A DNA stretch of 5,594 bases from Clostridiales bacterium. Lineage in GTDB: Bacteria; Bacillota; Clostridia; Tissierellales; Dethiosulfatibacteraceae. Where the stretch lies: positions 1 through 5,594 of the forward strand of contig DMAP01000238.1 in the NCBI GenBank assembly GCA_003446975.1, in the 5' to 3' direction. The translations under genes and the position numbers were made by a program. Every line of letters begins with the position of its first letter. Position 1 is the stretch's first letter. The notes beneath the pieces are model-generated. The model saw only the letters and a list, made by a program, of their open reading frames with translations. It was not told the DNA's origin and did no database searches. Shown here piece by piece: positions 5,522 to 5,594 of this stretch.

Positions 5522-5594
5522 CAGGGTTCTTGGGTTAAGATGGTGTTTGAAACATCACCTGAACCATAAAAACCGTTATCCAGGGACTCTACAG

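Noticed and set aside
5525..5565. Imperfect dyad after the last gene (GGTTC/GAACC and GGTG/CACC)
   Set aside because: Stems are short with unequal internal loops and no T-run follows, so I do not call a terminator; the 3' end of the operon is not established.

Overview
The window looks like chromosome of a low-to-mid GC anaerobic Bacillota, probably a clostridium. The support is strong AAAGGAGG-type ribosome binding sites, AT-rich promoters, many [4Fe-4S] proteins, a lipoprotein signal peptide and a clostridial-style Crp/Fnr regulator. I cannot name the species. No RNA gene, CRISPR array or complete mobile element is visible; the first ~50 bases may be the end of an IS21-like element (weak).

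Layout. Bases 1-208 are a leader with a small hairpin, an AT-rich promoter zone and a candidate regulator site. 209-1996 (+) is a secreted lipoprotein flavoenzyme: an FMN-binding domain with a covalent-flavin motif fused to a fumarate-reductase-like FAD domain. Its active site lacks the arginines expected in a fumarate reductase. 1997-2169 holds a good -35/-10 pair followed by a strong hairpin. 2170-2931 (+) is a short QueG-like double [4Fe-4S] protein. 2933-3598 (-) is a Crp/Fnr regulator that meets it tail to tail with one base between the stop codons. 3599-3687 is a divergent control region with a perfect 9-2-9 dyad. 3688-5521 (+) is a three-gene operon with 4-base ATGA overlaps: a five-helix permease half, a homologous permease half fused to a [4Fe-4S] ferredoxin, and a NapH-like membrane polyferredoxin.

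How it may work together (inference). Electrons from cytosolic ferredoxin could enter through the ferredoxin domains of the operon proteins, cross the membrane via the NapH-like protein, and reach the flavinylated reductase outside, which reduces an unidentified acceptor. The split permease could import or export that compound or be part of the redox complex. The Crp/Fnr protein would activate the operon from the dyad, whose centre lies exactly at -41.5 from the predicted start. A related, weaker dyad in front of the reductase suggests one regulon. The electron path, the substrate and the role of the QueG-like protein are not shown by the sequence.
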